Shown: positions 34,461-42,992, numbered from the stretch's first letter. The stretch: DNA of 64,000 nucleotides from Parvularcula bermudensis HTCC2503 (GCF_000152825.2 NC_014414.1:1240001-1304000), one strand, 5' to 3'. The notes: generated by a model from the sequence alone, not told the origin. Numbers and translations: made by a program.

Positions 34461-35569
34461 TGGTTCGTCTCCGGCGCGCTCTCGGCGGACGCTGTGTCCT
34501 GTTGGGTGAGGGTATCTGCAAAGCGGATCACCCGGTCAGCGACGATCTGAATATGAGAGTCAGGTTCGGTATAGGTGCAGTGACCGGCCTCCGAAAATTC
34601 GATCAGGGTACAGTTGGAGAGCTTGGAGCTGCAAATTGTGCGGGTCCGACTATTATCGATCAGGGCATCCTTGCCGGCGATCAAGGTCAGGATCGGCACC
34701 GACACCTCTTCGAGTGCCGACGTGTTGGCAAAGCTGTAGCCCGAGCGCTCAAGACCATTCACCCAAGCAATAGTGGGGGGACTGACCTGGTATTCGGGCC
34801 GGGTAAGGAAATAGGCGTTGGTCAGATAGGATCGGTCCGGCCGAAAGCGGCAGACCGGCGTCGCGGAAAAAAGCTCTGTATCAAGACGAAATTCCTGGCT
34901 GGTGGGCACCAGCGCTTCGCCGAAGCCAAGGCCGTCCGCGACCGCCAGAAAGGGAAAGGCCGGGAATTCGGGCCAGGGACCGGTCCGAACCCGAAAGGCC
35001 GGCATCATCAGCACCACGGCATCGGCGGTCAGCGTCTCTTCGGTAATGGCATGCAGGACGGCATTACCGGCAAAGCTGTAGGCGATGGGAATAAAGGGAC
35101 GCGGAAGATCGGCGAGATTGCCTGCCGCAAAGGCGGCGATCACATCGCCATAGGCACTCATATCCCCCGACCAGGGAAGGGTGGGATAATCCTGCCGCCC
35201 GTCGGACTGTCCTTGGCCGGGCAAGTCGAGCGCGACGACCGTATAGCCGGCGGCATGCCATTTCGTGAGGAGGTCCGCCTCAAGCTCAATGAACTGGCTG
35301 AAGCCGGGCAGGAATAACAAGGTGCCCTTAGGCTCCTCAGCGGTCGCGATCCCCCAACGGAGGGTGCCGTCGTCAAAGGGGGCTTCTCGCCATTCCCAGG
35401 TTTCGGGCAGCGGTGGGCTGTAGGTCGCAATGATTGTGGCAGCCTCAGCCTTTTCATAAGGGGTCGCCGAGATATCGGTTGCGGTACACGCCGACAGGGT
35501 GATCAGGCCGATCGTGGGCAGGGCCCAGCGCATGACAAACGACCTATTCCGCGCAAGGGTCTTCCCCAT
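34457..35569 (-). CDS. Alpha/beta hydrolase lipoprotein, copy B with altered nucleophile elbow
   Basis: A 370-residue paralogue of the downstream gene. The lipobox is LITLSAC, about 27 residues from ATG 35569, which has GGAGGAG just upstream. The nucleophile serine sits in IAYSFAGN: both glycines of the usual G-x-S-x-G are alanine. The acid (AGKDALID) and His (EAGHCTYTEP) are kept, so the triad may still be functional, with a changed elbow. The C-terminal 20 residues are Ser/Glu/Thr rich. Substrate unknown. Confidence 0.87.
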   Translation of the reverse strand: MGKTLARNRSFVMRWALPTIGLITLSACTATDISATPYEKAEAATIIATYSPPLPETWEWREAPFDDGTLRWGIATAEEPKGTLLFLPGFSQFIELEADLLTKWHAAGYTVVALDLPGQGQSDGRQDYPTLPWSGDMSAYGDVIAAFAAGNLADLPRPFIPIAYSFAGNAVLHAITEETLTADAVVLMMPAFRVRTGPWPEFPAFPFLAVADGLGFGEALVPTSQEFRLDTELFSATPVCRFRPDRSYLTNAYFLTRPEYQVSPPTIAWVNGLERSGYSFANTSALEEVSVPILTLIAGKDALIDNSRTRTICSSKLSNCTLIEFSEAGHCTYTEPDSHIQIVADRVIRFADTLTQQDTASAESAPETNQ

Positions 35570-35620
35570 ACTCTCCTCCCGCCCCATTCTTTGCCCCGGC
35601 CAGTCTGGGCGAGGCTATTA

Positions 35621-35662
35621 TGAATTATTGGGGCTATTTACTGCCCGTTAGGTAATAATTCA
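35621..35662 (-). promoter_or_regulatory. Nine-base inverted repeat upstream of hydrolase operon
   Basis: TGAATTATT at 35621-35629 and AATAATTCA at 35654-35662 are exact complements separated by 24 bases. The region is the most AT-rich of the neighbourhood and lies 50-95 bases before the start of the hydrolase pair, where a promoter is expected. An operator for an unknown regulator is the simplest reading. Confidence 0.4.
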
Positions 35663-35685
35663 CCGATCAAACGGGGAAGTCGAGA

Positions 35686-35721
35686 GGCCAACGGGAAAGG
35701 GTTAATTCTTTTCCGCTGGCC
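35686..35721 (-). terminator. Imperfect hairpin after the FKBP gene
   Basis: GGCCAACGGGAAA (35686-35698) can pair with TTTCCGCTGGCC (35710-35721) apart from one bulge. It starts 11 bases after the stop codon of the FKBP gene on the minus strand. No T tract follows, so it could slow or protect the 3' end rather than terminate strongly. Confidence 0.4.
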
Positions 35722-35731
35722 CCGCTGCGGG

Positions 35732-36832
35732 TCACCCGCCTTGTTGGCCTGGCTCTTCGAAGTCGATCAGCTCGATTTCGAAGACGAGGGCCTGTTCGGG
35801 GCCGATCGGGCCGCCGGGGGTGCCTTGCTCGCCATAGGCAAGCGACGCCGGGATATAGAATTTGTACTTGTCGCCCACATCCATCAACGCCACGCCTTCG
35901 GTCCAGCCGGAAATCACCCTGTCGAGGGGGAAGCTGGTGGGTTCTCCCCGTGCATAGGAGCTATCGAACTCCTGACCGTCCGGCAGGGTGCCGCGGTAAT
36001 GTACCGTGACCACATCGGTCGCCTCGGGGCTTTCTGAATTCCCGCTATCCTCGATGACCTCGTAAAGAAGACCACTCGCGGTCGATTGGATTCCCTCGCG
36101 GCTCCGTACTTCCGACAAAAAGGCGGTCGAGGCTTCGCGATTGGCTGCCGCCGCTTGGGCCAAGGCCTCCTGCGCGGCGGCTTGGGCGGCTTCCTGCTCG
36201 GCACGCAGACGGTCAATCAATTCTTGTTGCTGGGCTTCGACCTCGGCGAGACGCGCCGTATTCCCCTCCTCGACGACCTCAACGAGTTCGATGTCGAAGA
36301 TCAGGGCCGTTCCTTCGGGGAAGGGGGTCCGTTGCCCCTCGGGGGAAACGATCTCTGGGGGGATGACCGCGCGGACACGGCTTCCTTCTTCCATTTCGGC
36401 GAGCGCCAAGGGCAGGCCGGGAATGGGAAGGTCGGCCCAGGATTCGATTTGCGGCACCAGGGGGGAGGGCACCGCCAGCGGCTCCCCGCCGGCGCGGCTG
36501 TCCTGGATCACCGTGCCGTCGAGAAGCTGACCGCTAAAATGAAACCGGACCAGATCCTCGCGATCCGGCCTGGCGCCGTCGCCTGGCTCGATGACTTCGA
36601 GCTGAAGGCCGCTATCCAACACGCGGACCTCGTCTCGTTCGGCATTCTGTTGCAGAAATTCCTGGGCCATCTGCACATTGCGCTCACCGACGGGATTAGG
36701 GGCGGCGGGAATGTCGAGGCTTTCGCCCTCGGTCGTCGCGGTGGTTGTCTCCGCCGCCTCTTCCGGCGCGTCGCCCCCGCATCCAGTTGCCAACAGGATG
36801 GCGGAAAGGGCGGCTAGGGACACATGTCGCAT
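35732..36832 (-). CDS. Lipoprotein with two FKBP-type peptidyl-prolyl isomerase domains
   Basis: A 366-residue lipoprotein (lipobox ILLATGC, then an acidic, Thr-rich linker). FKBP domain one spans about 70-190, domain two about 255-360; an Ala/Glu/Gln-rich helix (about 195-245) joins them. Domain two is close to the consensus (VTVHYRGTLPDGQEFDSSY, VISGWTEGVALM, YGEQG). Domain one is divergent (VRFHFSGQLLDGTVIQDS, PGLPLALAEMEEGSR, no YGxxG), so it may bind rather than isomerise. It should help fold exported proteins at the membrane. GGAGAAG precedes ATG 36832. Confidence 0.9.
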   Translation of the reverse strand: MRHVSLAALSAILLATGCGGDAPEEAAETTTATTEGESLDIPAAPNPVGERNVQMAQEFLQQNAERDEVRVLDSGLQLEVIEPGDGARPDREDLVRFHFSGQLLDGTVIQDSRAGGEPLAVPSPLVPQIESWADLPIPGLPLALAEMEEGSRVRAVIPPEIVSPEGQRTPFPEGTALIFDIELVEVVEEGNTARLAEVEAQQQELIDRLRAEQEAAQAAAQEALAQAAAANREASTAFLSEVRSREGIQSTASGLLYEVIEDSGNSESPEATDVVTVHYRGTLPDGQEFDSSYARGEPTSFPLDRVISGWTEGVALMDVGDKYKFYIPASLAYGEQGTPGGPIGPEQALVFEIELIDFEEPGQQGG

Positions 36833-36900
36833 GGTGCTTCTCCGATCACTTCTACTCGGTCATCGATAGGCGGGTTCACCGCCCATTTCACGGGGTTTCT

Positions 36901-36927
36901 GCGTCGACTGCAGTTAGGGATCGACGC
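36901..36927. promoter_or_regulatory. Seven-base inverted repeat in nrdA-FKBP gap
   Basis: GCGTCGA (36901-36907) and TCGACGC (36921-36927) are exact complements around 13 bases. It lies 27 bases upstream of the CtrA box, between the divergent FKBP and nrdA genes, and could serve either. Confidence 0.3.
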
Positions 36928-36953
36928 GCCTTGATCGCAAATTTAGGTCGAAA

Positions 36954-36969
36954 TTAAGGTCGTCTTAAC
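36954..36969 (+). promoter_or_regulatory. CtrA binding site upstream of nrdA
   Basis: TTAA-GGTCGTC-TTAAC is a perfect match to the TTAA-N7-TTAAC box of the alphaproteobacterial cell-cycle regulator CtrA. It lies 114 bases before the nrdA start. A GAnTC site for the methylase CcrM (GACTC, 36981-36985) follows closely. Established knowledge: CtrA and CcrM time gene expression with the replication cycle; their action here is inferred from the motifs. Confidence 0.65.
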
Positions 36970-37001
36970 CCGAAAACCCCGACTCAGAATAAGTGTGCAT
37001 A

Positions 37002-37044
37002 ACCATATCTTGACCGTGGGCATCCAAAGGCATCTAGATATGGT
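37002..37044 (+). promoter_or_regulatory. Nine-base inverted repeat close to nrdA start
   Basis: ACCATATCT (37002-37010) and AGATATGGT (37036-37044) are exact complements with a 25-base spacer; the flanks CATA and CATA extend the symmetry imperfectly. It is 39-81 bases upstream of nrdA, the core promoter region. It does not match the ACACWAYATATWGTGT NrdR box well. Likely the operator of a dimeric regulator. Confidence 0.45.
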
Positions 37045-37082
37045 CATAGACTGGGTCATTTGAGAACAAGGGGGCAACATTT

Positions 37083-38969
37083 ATGCGCGACATTTCCGCA
37101 ACCGAAACGACAACTCCTCAGACCATGATCGCCCCTCAGACCGAGGAGGGAACCAAGCAGCGCCCCGCCCTCAAACTGGTGCGCGAGGTCGTTGTCGACC
37201 GGTCGCGGGATGCGCTGTTGACCGATTTCGGCAAGACCACGATGGACGATCGTTATCTGCTTGAGGGCGAGTCTTATCAGGATATGTTCGCGCGGGTCGC
37301 CACGGCCTATGGCGATGATGCTGACCATGCCCAGCGGATCTACGATTATATCTCCAAATTGTGGTTCATGCCCGCGACGCCCGTTCTGTCCAATGGCGGC
37401 GCCAGTCGGGGGCTGCCCATCTCCTGCTTTCTGAATGCCGTCGACGACAGTCTCGACGGTATTGTCGGTACCTGGAACGAAAATGTCTGGCTGGCGTCGA
37501 ATGGCGGCGGTATCGGCACCTATTGGGGCGGGGTCCGGTCGATCGGCGAGAGCGTGAAGGGCCACGGCCAGACCAGCGGCATCATTCCTTTCATCCGGGT
37601 GATGGACAGTTTGACCTTGGCGATCAGCCAGGGCTCCCTCCGTCGGGGATCGGCGGCCTGTTATCTCGACATCCACCATCCGGAGATCGAGGAGTTTCTC
37701 GAAATCCGCAAAGCCTCCGGTGATTTCAATCGGAAATCCTTGAACCTCCACCACGGCATCAACATCACCGATGCGTTTATGGAGGCGGTGGCTCGTGACG
37801 AGGAGTTCGGGCTTCTCTCCCCGAAAACCGGCGAGGTCCTGCGCACGGTCAACGCACGGAAATTGTGGCAGAAAATTCTTGAGATCCGTCTGCAGACCGG
37901 CGAACCCTATCTTGTCTTTGCGGATACGGTGAACCGGTCGATGGCCAAGCACCAGCGAGACCTTGGCCTAAAGGTGTCGACGTCCAATCTGTGTGCGGAA
38001 ATCATGCTGCACACGGGCGAGGATCACCTTGGCCAGGAACGGACGGCAGTGTGCTGCCTCTCCTCCGTCAATGCGGAGAAATATTTCGAGTGGAAGGATG
38101 AACCCACTTTCATCGAAGACGTGATGCGGTTCCTCGACAATGTCCTTGAGGATTTCATCAACCGCGCACCGCCGGAAATGGCCAAGGCGGTTTATTCCGC
38201 CCGGCGTGAGCGGTCCGTCGGACTGGGCTTGATGGGGTTCCACTCCTTCCTCCAGCAAATGGGGGTCCCCTTTGAAAGCGCGATGGCCAAGAGCTGGAAC
38301 ATCAAGCTCTTCAAGCATATTCGGATGGGGGCTGATGCGGCGAGCGTGACCCTGGCCGAGGAGCGCGGGGCCTGTCTCGATGCAGCGGAGCGGGGGATCA
38401 AGCAGCGCTTCAGCCATAAAATGGCGATCGCCCCCACGGCGTCGATCTCCATTATTTGTGGCGGGGCGAGCCCTTGCATCGAGCCGATCCCGGCGAACGT
38501 CTATACCCACAAGACCCTGTCGGGCAGCTTCACCGTCAAGAACCGCGCCCTCGAGGAGATGCTCGAGGAAAAGGGCTGCAATGACGACGATACCTGGGCC
38601 TCCATCCTCGAAAATGAGGGGTCGGTGCAGCATCTTGACTGTCTGACGGACGAAGAAAAGGCGGTGTTCAAGACGGCCTTCGAGATCGATCAGCGGTGGG
38701 TGGTCGACCTTGCGGCGGATCGGGCGCCGTTTATCTGTCAGTCCCAGTCGGTGAATGTCTTCCTGCCCGGCGACATCAATAAATGGGACCTCCACATGCT
38801 GCATTGGACAGCCTGGGAGAAGGGCGTGAAATCCCTTTATTATTGCCGCTCGAAATCGGTTCAGCGGACGCAATTCGCCGGGGGAAGAGGGGCGGCTGAG
38901 ATCGACGCGGCCTCTGCTGCGGCCCTGGCGGAACGGACTGACTACGACGAGTGCCTGGCCTGTCAGTAA
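37083..38969 (+). CDS. nrdA: Ribonucleoside-diphosphate reductase large subunit, class I
   Basis: A 628-residue catalytic subunit that reduces ribonucleotides for DNA synthesis. Active-site residues are in PISCFLNAV, STSNLCAEIML (Asn, Cys and Glu) and AVCCLSSVN; the radical-transfer pair is Tyr586-Tyr587 in SLYYCRS, which marks it as class I. The C-terminal thiol pair is ECLACQ. The N-terminus lacks the ATP-cone found in E. coli NrdA, explaining the short length, so dATP inhibition through that cone is not expected. nrdB is not adjacent. AAGGGGG precedes ATG 37083. Confidence 0.92.
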   Translation: MRDISATETTTPQTMIAPQTEEGTKQRPALKLVREVVVDRSRDALLTDFGKTTMDDRYLLEGESYQDMFARVATAYGDDADHAQRIYDYISKLWFMPATPVLSNGGASRGLPISCFLNAVDDSLDGIVGTWNENVWLASNGGGIGTYWGGVRSIGESVKGHGQTSGIIPFIRVMDSLTLAISQGSLRRGSAACYLDIHHPEIEEFLEIRKASGDFNRKSLNLHHGINITDAFMEAVARDEEFGLLSPKTGEVLRTVNARKLWQKILEIRLQTGEPYLVFADTVNRSMAKHQRDLGLKVSTSNLCAEIMLHTGEDHLGQERTAVCCLSSVNAEKYFEWKDEPTFIEDVMRFLDNVLEDFINRAPPEMAKAVYSARRERSVGLGLMGFHSFLQQMGVPFESAMAKSWNIKLFKHIRMGADAASVTLAEERGACLDAAERGIKQRFSHKMAIAPTASISIICGGASPCIEPIPANVYTHKTLSGSFTVKNRALEEMLEEKGCNDDDTWASILENEGSVQHLDCLTDEEKAVFKTAFEIDQRWVVDLAADRAPFICQSQSVNVFLPGDINKWDLHMLHWTAWEKGVKSLYYCRSKSVQRTQFAGGRGAAEIDAASAAALAERTDYDECLACQ

Positions 38970-38973
38970 CGCG

Positions 38974-39002
38974 GGTGGCCGCAAGGTATTACGGCCACCT
39001 TT
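38974..39002 (+). terminator. Probable terminator of nrdA
   Basis: GGTGGCCG (38974-38981) pairs with CGGCCACC (38992-38999) around a ten-base loop, starting five bases after the stop. Only three T follow, so termination may be partial. It separates the convergent nrdA and yihY genes. Confidence 0.6.
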
Positions 39003-39003
39003 C

Positions 39004-39960
39004 CTAAGACGGAGGGATGGTGTCGGCGGGGACGGCATCTCTTTTGCCTGGGCGTTGAACGCCGCCGACGGTCGAATCACCGAGAGCTTGCCGCTCCAGG
39101 GCGGCGTTCAGCTCACCGCCGATCAGGAAAACGAAGGCGGACAGATAGGACCACAACATGACGACGGTGACGGTGGCGAGAGAGCCGTAGGTGGCGCTGA
39201 AATTGTTCACATGACGGACGTAATACGAAAACAAAAGTGACGTTCCGACCCAGAGAATGGTGCCGAGCAAGGCGCCGGGCCAGGACCAGCGCCAGGTCGG
39301 CGCGCGGCGATCCGGGGCCCATTTGAGAACCACGGTCGCCAGCGCGACGATCAGGACGAATAGGAATATCCACTGGGCGATGCTGATCAGCCGCTCAGCG
39401 CCATTCGGTAATCCAAGAAATTGGAGGCCGATTGGGATGATCGCGACGACCGATAATGCGGCGATGGCGCCGAACAGCATGATCGCCGTCAAGGCCAGAG
39501 AGATGACATTGATGACGACAATGTTGCGGCTGGTGGTCTCGTCGTGAACGATCGTCAGGGCAAAGGCGAAGTTCTTGACGCCCCGATTGGCACTCCAAAG
39601 GGCAATGCTGAGGCTGAAGAGGGTCGTAACGAGCAATCCCTCCCCCCGTCCTTCGGCGATCCGGCTCAATTCAGTCTGAATGAGGTCGAGGGCGTTCGGG
39701 GGAAGAACGGGGGCGAGAACCGCGATCCCGTCGACGATGTCAACGGGGTCGGCGATCAGGCCAACAAGTCCAACAAGGGCGACCAGGGCGGGGAACACGG
39801 AGAGAAAGGCAAAAAAGGCAACCCCGGCGGCGACCAGGCTGAGATTGTCCTGACCAATTCGGCCTAAGAGGGAAAAGACGGCTTTCCGCCACCGTTTGAG
39901 CGGCAGGTGGAGCGGCCCCTTGGCTCGGAAGGCTCCCTCATGGGGCTGTCTGTCGTTCAT
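39004..39960 (-). CDS. YihY/BrkB-family inner-membrane protein
   Basis: A 318-residue protein with six membrane helices. Typical blocks are NLSLVAAGVAFFAFLSVFPALVAL, the LWSANRGVKNFAFAL segment, TWRWSWPGALLGTILWVGTSLLFSYYV and TYGSLATVTVVMLWSYLSAFVFLIGGELNAALE. The family was once called ribonuclease BN but is now viewed as membrane proteins of uncertain role. ATG 39960 is preferred over an in-frame TTG 42 bases upstream. Confidence 0.9.
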   Translation of the reverse strand: MNDRQPHEGAFRAKGPLHLPLKRWRKAVFSLLGRIGQDNLSLVAAGVAFFAFLSVFPALVALVGLVGLIADPVDIVDGIAVLAPVLPPNALDLIQTELSRIAEGRGEGLLVTTLFSLSIALWSANRGVKNFAFALTIVHDETTSRNIVVINVISLALTAIMLFGAIAALSVVAIIPIGLQFLGLPNGAERLISIAQWIFLFVLIVALATVVLKWAPDRRAPTWRWSWPGALLGTILWVGTSLLFSYYVRHVNNFSATYGSLATVTVVMLWSYLSAFVFLIGGELNAALERQALGDSTVGGVQRPGKRDAVPADTIPPS

Positions 39961-40069
39961 GCCGCGGTTCTCTCTCCTCTCCGCCGGCGCTCCGCCGATC
40001 AATTTGACCTTCGTGACGTAGAGCGGATTAGCGCGGTGAAAGGGGGCAATGGCCGCTTTATTGAGCGCT

Positions 40070-41014
40070 TTAACTGATGTCCTGAGTCAGGATCTGTCGC
40101 ACGGTGATGCGGGCGGCGATGGAGGCGGTGGCGCATAACAGCAGCGGCACCACGGAAAGCCACATCAAGAGAGTTGGGGCGGCGACCAGATTGGGCAGGA
40201 ACAGGGCGCCGCTACTTTCTTCGCTTGTCTGCGCCATGGCGAGCAACACCAGGGTGGCGACCCCTGCGCCGGCGACGCCGCCTCGTAAGGAGAGGGTTAG
40301 ATACCGGCGCTGCACCTGATCGGCAATGAACTGGTCCGTGGCCCCCATTAAATGCATCACCTCAACCGTCGACTGGTTCGCCGCCAGCCCCGCCCTCGTG
40401 GCAAAGACGATCACGCTGACGGTTGCGGTGAAGATGGTCAAAAAGATCACAATGGCGAAGTTGGCGGCCTTCCGCGCTGCCGAAAGGAGCCGATCGTTCC
40501 ACACATGATGATCGTCGAGGACGGCTGTCGGTGCCGTCTCCGCCAGACGCTCCACGAGCGGGCTGAGATTCGCTCTCAGGGTTGGGGTAATTTCAGCAGT
40601 GATCAGAATAGGGATCGGTAGATCCGGTCCAAGACTGTCCGTGCCCAGCCAGGGCGACAGGAGTTCTTCGGTCTCTTGCCGGTTCAGCCGGTCGAGATTG
40701 AGGACACCGATCGTATCTTGAAGAACCCCCTCGGCCGCGTCGGCATTTCGCCTGATCTCGGCAATGGAGGTCCCCCTGACTTGGATGGTGATCGCCCCGG
40801 TTAACTCGCCCGTCCAGTCCGAGGTCGATCGCGCGACCATCAAGGTGCCGGCGAGGGCGATACTGGCGATGAAGGCAAGAACGGCGAGGACGACGGTCAA
40901 GGGGGTGCCGGCGGCCCCCGCCTCGGGGAGCAAGGCCGACTGCCGAGGCGGCAATTTCTCGCTTCCTCCCTCTTCAGGGGGGGGATCGTCCGGCGCCGAA
41001 GGGCTGTCGATCAT
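40070..41014 (-). CDS. ftsX: Cell-division ABC transporter permease FtsX
   Basis: A 314-residue inner-membrane protein with four helices: one near residue 40-60, then a periplasmic domain (about 65-180), then three helices between 190 and 305. The layout is that of FtsX, the partner of FtsE, which activates peptidoglycan hydrolases at the septum. The N-terminus is Pro/Glu rich. ATG 41014 overlaps the ftsE stop (ATGA), confirming an ftsE-ftsX operon. Confidence 0.88.
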   Translation of the reverse strand: MIDSPSAPDDPPPEEGGSEKLPPRQSALLPEAGAAGTPLTVVLAVLAFIASIALAGTLMVARSTSDWTGELTGAITIQVRGTSIAEIRRNADAAEGVLQDTIGVLNLDRLNRQETEELLSPWLGTDSLGPDLPIPILITAEITPTLRANLSPLVERLAETAPTAVLDDHHVWNDRLLSAARKAANFAIVIFLTIFTATVSVIVFATRAGLAANQSTVEVMHLMGATDQFIADQVQRRYLTLSLRGGVAGAGVATLVLLAMAQTSEESSGALFLPNLVAAPTLLMWLSVVPLLLCATASIAARITVRQILTQDIS

Positions 41015-41733
41015 GGCGTCCCCGTCAGTTCGGAGAGAGGGCCGTGCAAGGTGACATGGCCATCTTTCAGCCTCAAGATTTTTTCGGGAATCCGTCTGAC
41101 CAGGTGGAAATCATGGGTGGCGACAATCACCGCCGTGCCAAGGCGGTTCAGCTCAAGGAGAAGTTGCATGATTTTCGCCCCCATGGCCGGGTCGACATTT
41201 CCCGTCGGTTCATCGGCGAGGATCAGATCCGGCTTTGATACCAAAGCCCGCGCCAGGGCGACCCGCTGTTTTTGACCGCCTGAGAGAACCTGAGGTTTCG
41301 CCGTCAGTCGGTCGGCAAGCCCGACCCAACTTAAGAGTTCAATAACGTCGTCCCGATACTCACTTTCCTTAATGCCCATGACACGCATGGGCAACGCCAC
41401 GTTTTCATAGGCGGTGAGATGGTCGAGCAGCCTGAACTCCTGAAAAACAATGCCGATGCGTCGCCGAATATGGTACCGCGCGTCGGTTTTCAGATCCCCG
41501 ACATCTTCGCCGAAAATTCGTATACGCCCGGCGCTGGGGCGCAGCGCGAGATAGATCAATTTCAACAGCGTCGTCTTGCCGGCGCCGGAGGGGCCGGTCA
41601 GGAAGCGGAAATCACCTTCACGCAGGATCAGATCTGCGTGTCTAAGCACTTCGCGTGTGTCATCATAGGCGAGCGCAACGTCCTGCAGCTCGACGATCGG
41701 CGGGGTCGTGGCGGTGTACCGGGTCTCGGACAT
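41011..41733 (-). CDS. ftsE: Cell-division ATP-binding protein FtsE
   Basis: A 240-residue ABC ATPase. Walker A GPSGAGKTT, signature LSGGQKQRVALARAL, Walker B LILADEPTGNVD and the H-loop THDFHLV are all present, as is IGIVFQEFRLLDHLT (Q-loop) typical of FtsE. I use ATG 41733, because the longer form from 41784 would run into the divergent zinc-ribbon gene. It powers FtsX during division. The promoter must lie within the 38-base gap to the divergent gene or inside it. Confidence 0.93.
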   Translation of the reverse strand: MSETRYTATTPPIVELQDVALAYDDTREVLRHADLILREGDFRFLTGPSGAGKTTLLKLIYLALRPSAGRIRIFGEDVGDLKTDARYHIRRRIGIVFQEFRLLDHLTAYENVALPMRVMGIKESEYRDDVIELLSWVGLADRLTAKPQVLSGGQKQRVALARALVSKPDLILADEPTGNVDPAMGAKIMQLLLELNRLGTAVIVATHDFHLVRRIPEKILRLKDGHVTLHGPLSELTGTP

Positions 41734-41771
41734 GTCTTTTGGGGTTACAGCCCAGTCCGAGGGGGTGTGCA

Positions 41772-42992
41772 ATGATGATCTCATGCCCGGCCTGTCCGAA
41801 GGTCTATCGGATTCCCGCTGCCGCCATTCCGGATTCCGGACGAGAGGTACGGTGTTCCGGCTGCGGTACGGTGTGGATCGAGCGCGGCATCGTCGCCGAC
41901 CTAATCGATATGATCGACCTTGAAGAGGCGCTGCGCCCCTATGGGGCGTACCAACAGGTCGAGGCGCCAGCAGAAGATCTGGCGCTTGCCGTCGAGGACT
42001 TCGCTGCGGACGACGACGCCTTTACCGTGAGCGGCCCCGATGCCGGGCATTTTCCGGCACCGGTCGCGTATCGGGGAGAGGATGGCGGCGGTACGGGCGA
42101 GGTGGTGCTGCCCGGCCCGTCAGCATCGTCGGCGCAGGCCGAGCGGGCCGCCCCTTCTTCGGCGCCATATGACGGGCCGCGACAGGGCGATCACCAGGCT
42201 GGCCGGCTCCATGTGGACGCACCCCTTTGGAGCTGGACGCCTGCGTTGACGGTTTCGAGCGGTGCGCTCAGCCTTGGGAACGGGGTGCCGACGCCCGTCC
42301 TTGAGATGGAAGAGCCCGCGCCTGCGCCTCTATCGGCCGCCGCGTCCCTGGGGCCGGTGGAGGCCGGACGGCGGTGGCTCAAGAAGCGATTGACCTCCCG
42401 TCGTCGCCAACTCGATCCCGGCGCCCGGGCGGCGCGGCGATGGCGGGCCCGTTTTCGTACCAAGATCCGTAATCGCTTGACCCCCGCCCGGGCGGTCGGA
42501 TGGTCGGCCTGGGCCGTCATCGTCATTGTCGCGACATTGGTGGTGACTGATCGCACGCTGACCGAACGTCTTTGGCCTCGCACCCACCGCCTATATGCGG
42601 CCTTGGCGGATGAGCCTCGCCTTCCGCCGGTGCGGCTTGAGGGGGTCGTTCGCCGGGTGGCCAATTCGACCGAGGGGCCCGTCCTTGAGGTGCGGGGGCG
42701 TCTTGTGAACATGTCAGGCGACGCGATTGCCCCGCAACTGGTTCTCCAATTGAATGGGGACAAACGGTTGAGCCACGCGGCATCGATCAGCGATGTGCCC
42801 TTGGTGAGCGGCGGCGAGCGGCCATTCGTTATCAGAGCGCGGTTGCCCGAGCAGGTGGAACGGATCGAGTTGACGCCGTCGATCGGGGCTGTGGCCGGCT
42901 CGCTGGCTCCGTCGCCGAGCTTCAGGATGCAGCAAATTGGCAGCGGCTGGAAACAATCCGCGATCGCCGATCAAGCGCCCCTTATTCGGTAA
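41772..42992 (+). CDS. MJ0042-type zinc-ribbon membrane protein
   Basis: A 406-residue protein. The N-terminal zinc ribbon has Cys pairs in MISCPACPKVYRIP and VRCSGCGTVW. A long low-complexity Pro/Ala/Glu region follows, then a basic stretch (KKRLTSRRRQLDPGARAARRWRARF), one membrane helix (about 240-260, WSAWAVIVIVATLVV) and a DUF3426-like beta domain (about 290-390, VEGVVRRVANSTEG). The zinc ribbon would be cytoplasmic and the last domain periplasmic. Such genes regularly neighbour ftsEX in alphaproteobacteria. Function unknown. Confidence 0.85.
   Translation: MMISCPACPKVYRIPAAAIPDSGREVRCSGCGTVWIERGIVADLIDMIDLEEALRPYGAYQQVEAPAEDLALAVEDFAADDDAFTVSGPDAGHFPAPVAYRGEDGGGTGEVVLPGPSASSAQAERAAPSSAPYDGPRQGDHQAGRLHVDAPLWSWTPALTVSSGALSLGNGVPTPVLEMEEPAPAPLSAAASLGPVEAGRRWLKKRLTSRRRQLDPGARAARRWRARFRTKIRNRLTPARAVGWSAWAVIVIVATLVVTDRTLTERLWPRTHRLYAALADEPRLPPVRLEGVVRRVANSTEGPVLEVRGRLVNMSGDAIAPQLVLQLNGDKRLSHAASISDVPLVSGGERPFVIRARLPEQVERIELTPSIGAVAGSLAPSPSFRMQQIGSGWKQSAIADQAPLIR

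Noticed and set aside
41734-41784. Longer FtsE starting at ATG 41784
   Set aside because: The added residues would overlap the start of the divergent zinc-ribbon gene and precede no known FtsE sequence.
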